The position numbers and the translations under genes were made by a program. From an uncultured Oscillospiraceae bacterium (lineage in GTDB: Bacteria; Bacillota; Clostridia; UBA1381), in NCBI GenBank assembly GCA_945876665.1, contig CAMCPC010000060.1, forward strand, positions 1 through 7,189: a stretch of 7,189 nt of DNA, read 5' to 3'. Below the pieces are notes generated by a model, which did no database searches, had not been told where the DNA came from, and was given only the letters and a program-made list of their open reading frames with translations. This document shows positions 6,364-7,189 of the stretch, in pieces. The first letter of the stretch is position 1; every line of letters begins with the position of its first letter.

Positions 6364-6392
6364 ATTATACAATGGCAGTTATTTTTTGTCAA
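6364..6392 (-). promoter_or_regulatory. Consensus sigma-A promoter of fbp
   Basis: On the minus strand: TTGACA (6387-6392), 17-base spacer, TATAAT (6364-6369): a perfect match to both consensus hexamers with ideal spacing. Transcription should start near 6357, giving a leader of about 25 bases, too short for a riboswitch. This predicts strong housekeeping expression unless repressed; no clear operator palindrome was seen over it. Confidence 0.93.
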
Positions 6393-6440
6393 TTGATTCT
6401 ATTATACCTTTAACCACATACTTTGATTTACAAGCACATA

Positions 6441-6468
6441 AAAAACCACCGCAACTGCGGTGGTTTTT
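6441..6468. terminator. Intrinsic terminator after jag, symmetric
   Basis: AAAAACCACCGC (6441-6452) and GCGGTGGTTTTT (6457-6468) form a perfect 12-base stem with a 4-base loop (AACT on the plus strand), with T-tracts on both strands. It follows the jag stop by about 9 bases and separates jag from fbp. It could act in both directions, though the only gene that needs it here is jag. Confidence 0.93.
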
Positions 6469-6477
6469 ACGTCTTGA

Positions 6478-7189
6478 TTATTCCTCGCCGTCCTCACTGC
6501 TGTGAGCTGCAAGATAATCCTCAAAATTCTTATATTCAGCCTTATGCTGCTGCGGCTTGAAATCAGCCTTATAAGTCGTGGTATAGCTTGTACCTGTCTT
6601 TTCAGCTACAGGCTTATCCTGTCTGCGCGGTCTTGAATTTCTCTTTTTATAACCGTCCTTCTTGTACGGCTTTGAGTTCTTAGGCGCGATAACAACCTTT
6701 CTGTACGGCTCTGCGCCTACTGAATAAGTTGTTACAGTTTCACTGTCCTGCAGGTTTGAATGAATTATACGTCTTTCATAAGGATTCATCGGTTCAAGAG
6801 TGAATTTCTTGCCTGTTTTCGTAACCTTTTCAGCAAGGCGGTTTGAAAGTGCAAGAAGTGCTTCTGTACGCTTTTCTCTGTAGTTTTCTGTGTCGATTGA
6901 AACCTTTATATAATCCTCGCTGCGCTGATTTACAACAAGCGATGTCAGATACTGCAGGCTGTCAAGAGTGTCGCCTCTCTTACCGATAACAATACCCATA
7001 TTTTCACCCGCAAGGTCGATTGAGATAGACTGCTCGTCCATCTTTGCGTCAATGCTTACATCAAGGTTCATTGCGCTGAAAATATCGCCAAGGAACTTCT
7101 TTGCGTCCTCCTCAGGTCCGCCAAGTGATTCCTTCTTCGGTCTTTCCTCTTTCTTTGATTCTCTTACAGGCGCGCTTGTCTGAGCAGGA
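6478..7189 (-). CDS. jag: Jag/KhpB (SpoIIIJ-associated) RNA-binding protein, 5' end outside the window
   Basis: 236 residues are visible; the frame stays open to the window edge, so the Met at 7071 is internal and the N-terminal Jag_N domain lies outside. Numbered from the edge: a charged Lys/Glu/Pro linker (1-28), then AKKFLGDIF (29-37), typical of the start of the KH region, a KH domain with the IGKRG loop (G69-K70-R71-G72), and an R3H domain with Arg139-xxx-His143 and SVGAEPYRKVVI (156-167). KH-R3H proteins bind RNA; in streptococci the homologue EloR/KhpB pairs with KhpA and affects cell elongation. Residues 170-236 form a basic, then acidic, tail that is longer than I expect for the family. 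jag usually sits in the rnpA-yidC-jag-mnmE block near the replication origin, but here fbp follows instead of mnmE. Confidence 0.95.
   Translation of the reverse strand, partial: PAQTSAPVRESKKEERPKKESLGGPEEDAKKFLGDIFSAMNLDVSIDAKMDEQSISIDLAGENMGIVIGKRGDTLDSLQYLTSLVVNQRSEDYIKVSIDTENYREKRTEALLALSNRLAEKVTKTGKKFTLEPMNPYERRIIHSNLQDSETVTTYSVGAEPYRKVVIAPKNSKPYKKDGYKKRNSRPRRQDKPVAEKTGTSYTTTYKADFKPQQHKAEYKNFEDYLAAHSSEDGEE

Noticed and set aside
6401..6430. Second fbp promoter with TATAAT at 6401-6406
   Set aside because: The -10 is good, but no -35 resembling TTGACA lies at 16-18 bases, and the perfect promoter just downstream suffices.

Overview
The window looks like chromosomal DNA of a Gram-positive anaerobe of the Clostridia, probably in the Ruminococcus/Oscillospiraceae/Lachnospiraceae range. 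This is inferred from a class III fructose-1,6-bisphosphatase, a Jag/KhpB RNA-binding protein, a Ser/Thr kinase with a zinc-ribbon N-terminus, strong Shine-Dalgarno sites, consensus sigma-A promoters and moderate-to-low GC. No species call can be made from the sequence alone. All six genes lie on the minus strand, so the window reads biologically from right to left.

Right edge to 6478: a jag/khpB gene (KH-R3H RNA-binding protein) whose 5' part lies outside the window. It closes with a perfect stem-loop terminator at 6441-6468. Next comes a monocistronic fbp gene (6332 to 4380) with a perfect TTGACA-N17-TATAAT promoter and a strong RBS. It ends at its own GU-rich terminator at 4327-4363.

From 4234 leftwards, an extended -10 promoter drives a tight four-gene cluster. 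The genes are a small DUF2752 membrane protein (4156-3749), a DUF4234-FHA protein with a QNYGG repeat linker (3755-2850), a membrane-anchored NlpC/P60-type protein with a C-terminal EF-hand-like loop (2811-1873), and a transmembrane Ser/Thr kinase with an outside discoidin-like glycan-binding domain (1835-123). The first two genes overlap and the other gaps are under 40 bases, so one transcript is likely. The set reads as a cell-envelope signalling module: an external sensor domain on a kinase, an FHA domain to read phosphothreonine, and a cell-wall hydrolase-like effector. No matching PP2C phosphatase and no PASTA domain are present in the window. This functional link is inference.

The left end (1-128) holds a large imperfect palindrome that starts inside the kinase stop region and has no T-tract. 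It is the least explained sequence in the window. There is no evidence of insertion sequences, CRISPR, tRNA or rRNA. The longest gene-free stretch is 4157-4379, which holds the operon promoter and the fbp terminator.
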